A stretch of DNA of 5,267 bases from Clostridiales bacterium. Its GTDB lineage: Bacteria; Bacillota; Clostridia; Tissierellales; Dethiosulfatibacteraceae. The stretch's first letter is position 1. Every line of letters begins with the position of its first letter. The notes under the pieces were generated by a model, which was given only the letters and a program-made list of their open reading frames with translations, had not been told where the DNA came from and ran no database searches. A program made the position numbers and the translations under genes. Positions 4,941-5,267 of the stretch are shown piece after piece. The stretch spans positions 1 through 5,267 of the forward strand of contig DMAP01000309.1 in assembly GCA_003446975.1 (NCBI GenBank). Reading direction: 5' to 3'.

Positions 4941-5267
4941 ATGAGGATAGCTTATGCTGAGTTCAAAGAAACTATCGAACAAGCACTGCTTAATGCTGGA
5001 TTAAGTTCAGAACAAGCAGAGCAAGTGTCTGAAATACACAGTGCAACTGCCCTTGATGGAATTTATTCACATGGGTTGAATCGGATACCTGTATTTATCA
5101 GAGCAGTCAACAATGGATGGGTTAACTTGAAGGGTCAATTGGAGCTACGTAAAGCTTTTGGGGTTGCAGAGAATTATGACGGAAACAGGGGCATAGGTGT
5201 CATCAATGCTATGAACGCTTCTCGGAGAGCTGTTGAGTTGGCAAAAATCCATGGTGTAGGACTGGTG
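4941..5267 (+). CDS. YiaK/malate-L-lactate dehydrogenase-family oxidoreductase (3' end missing)
   Basis: The first 109 residues of an NAD(P)H-dependent reductase of the Ldh_2 family; the full protein is usually about 330-360 residues. The start MRIAYAEFKETIEQALLNAG, then DGIYSHGLNRIPVFIRAVNN (39-58) and NYDGNRGIGVINA match the N-terminal part of E. coli YiaK, a 2,3-diketo-L-gulonate reductase. His44 in YSHGLNR falls at the same number as the YiaK catalytic histidine. Relatives reduce diketo-sugar acids, malate, lactate or ureidoglycolate, so the substrate is uncertain; the YSHGxNR form favours the YiaK branch. AGGAGG (4928-4933) lies 7 bases before the ATG, and a good promoter precedes it, so it probably opens a new operon, perhaps for sugar-acid use, that continues beyond the window. 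Confidence 0.9.
   Translation, partial: MRIAYAEFKETIEQALLNAGLSSEQAEQVSEIHSATALDGIYSHGLNRIPVFIRAVNNGWVNLKGQLELRKAFGVAENYDGNRGIGVINAMNASRRAVELAKIHGVGLV

Overview
The window is ordinary-looking chromosomal DNA from an AT-rich, low-GC Gram-positive bacterium (Firmicutes/Bacillota-like). Reasons: strong AGGAG-type ribosome binding sites before almost every gene, TTGACA/TATAAT-type promoters, U-tract terminators, and protein families typical of that phylum. No species can be named from the sequence. There is no RNA gene, CRISPR array, insertion sequence or phage gene, and no gene-free stretch longer than about 300 bases.

Bases 1-2585 hold an alkylation-repair operon. The first gene is cut by the window edge. 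It carries the end of an AraC-type DNA-binding domain fused to an AlkA-type 3-methyladenine DNA glycosylase, so it is the C-terminal part of an Ada-AlkA regulator/repair protein. The second gene overlaps it by 20 bases and is itself a fusion: an O6-alkylguanine-DNA methyltransferase (PCHRV active site) joined without a linker to a helix-hairpin-helix glycosylase of the endonuclease III/MagIII-like type. Two polypeptides therefore carry damage sensing and transcription control, direct methyl removal, and two different base-excision glycosylases. A possible 23-codon mini-ORF and a small three-helix membrane protein follow through stop/start overlaps, and a clear rho-independent terminator ends the unit.

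Bases 2640-3575 are a separate unit with its own strong promoter: a four-helix membrane protein followed by a 64-residue XRE/Cro-type regulator, a pairing seen often in Firmicutes. It ends at a long hairpin that probably serves both strands, because the next gene faces it.

Bases 3590-4820 hold a divergent pair. On the minus strand is a 99-residue antibiotic-biosynthesis-monooxygenase (ABM/YgiN-like) protein. On the plus strand is a CPBP/Abi-family intramembrane metalloprotease with all three motifs intact. The 211-base region between them carries a very good minus-strand promoter, a probable extended -10 plus-strand promoter, and two short inverted repeats that could be operators.

From 4941 to the right edge is the start of a YiaK/malate-lactate dehydrogenase-family oxidoreductase with its own promoter. 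The most notable item is the fused methyltransferase-glycosylase inside a compact adaptive-response operon. I see no evidence for a wholly new system.
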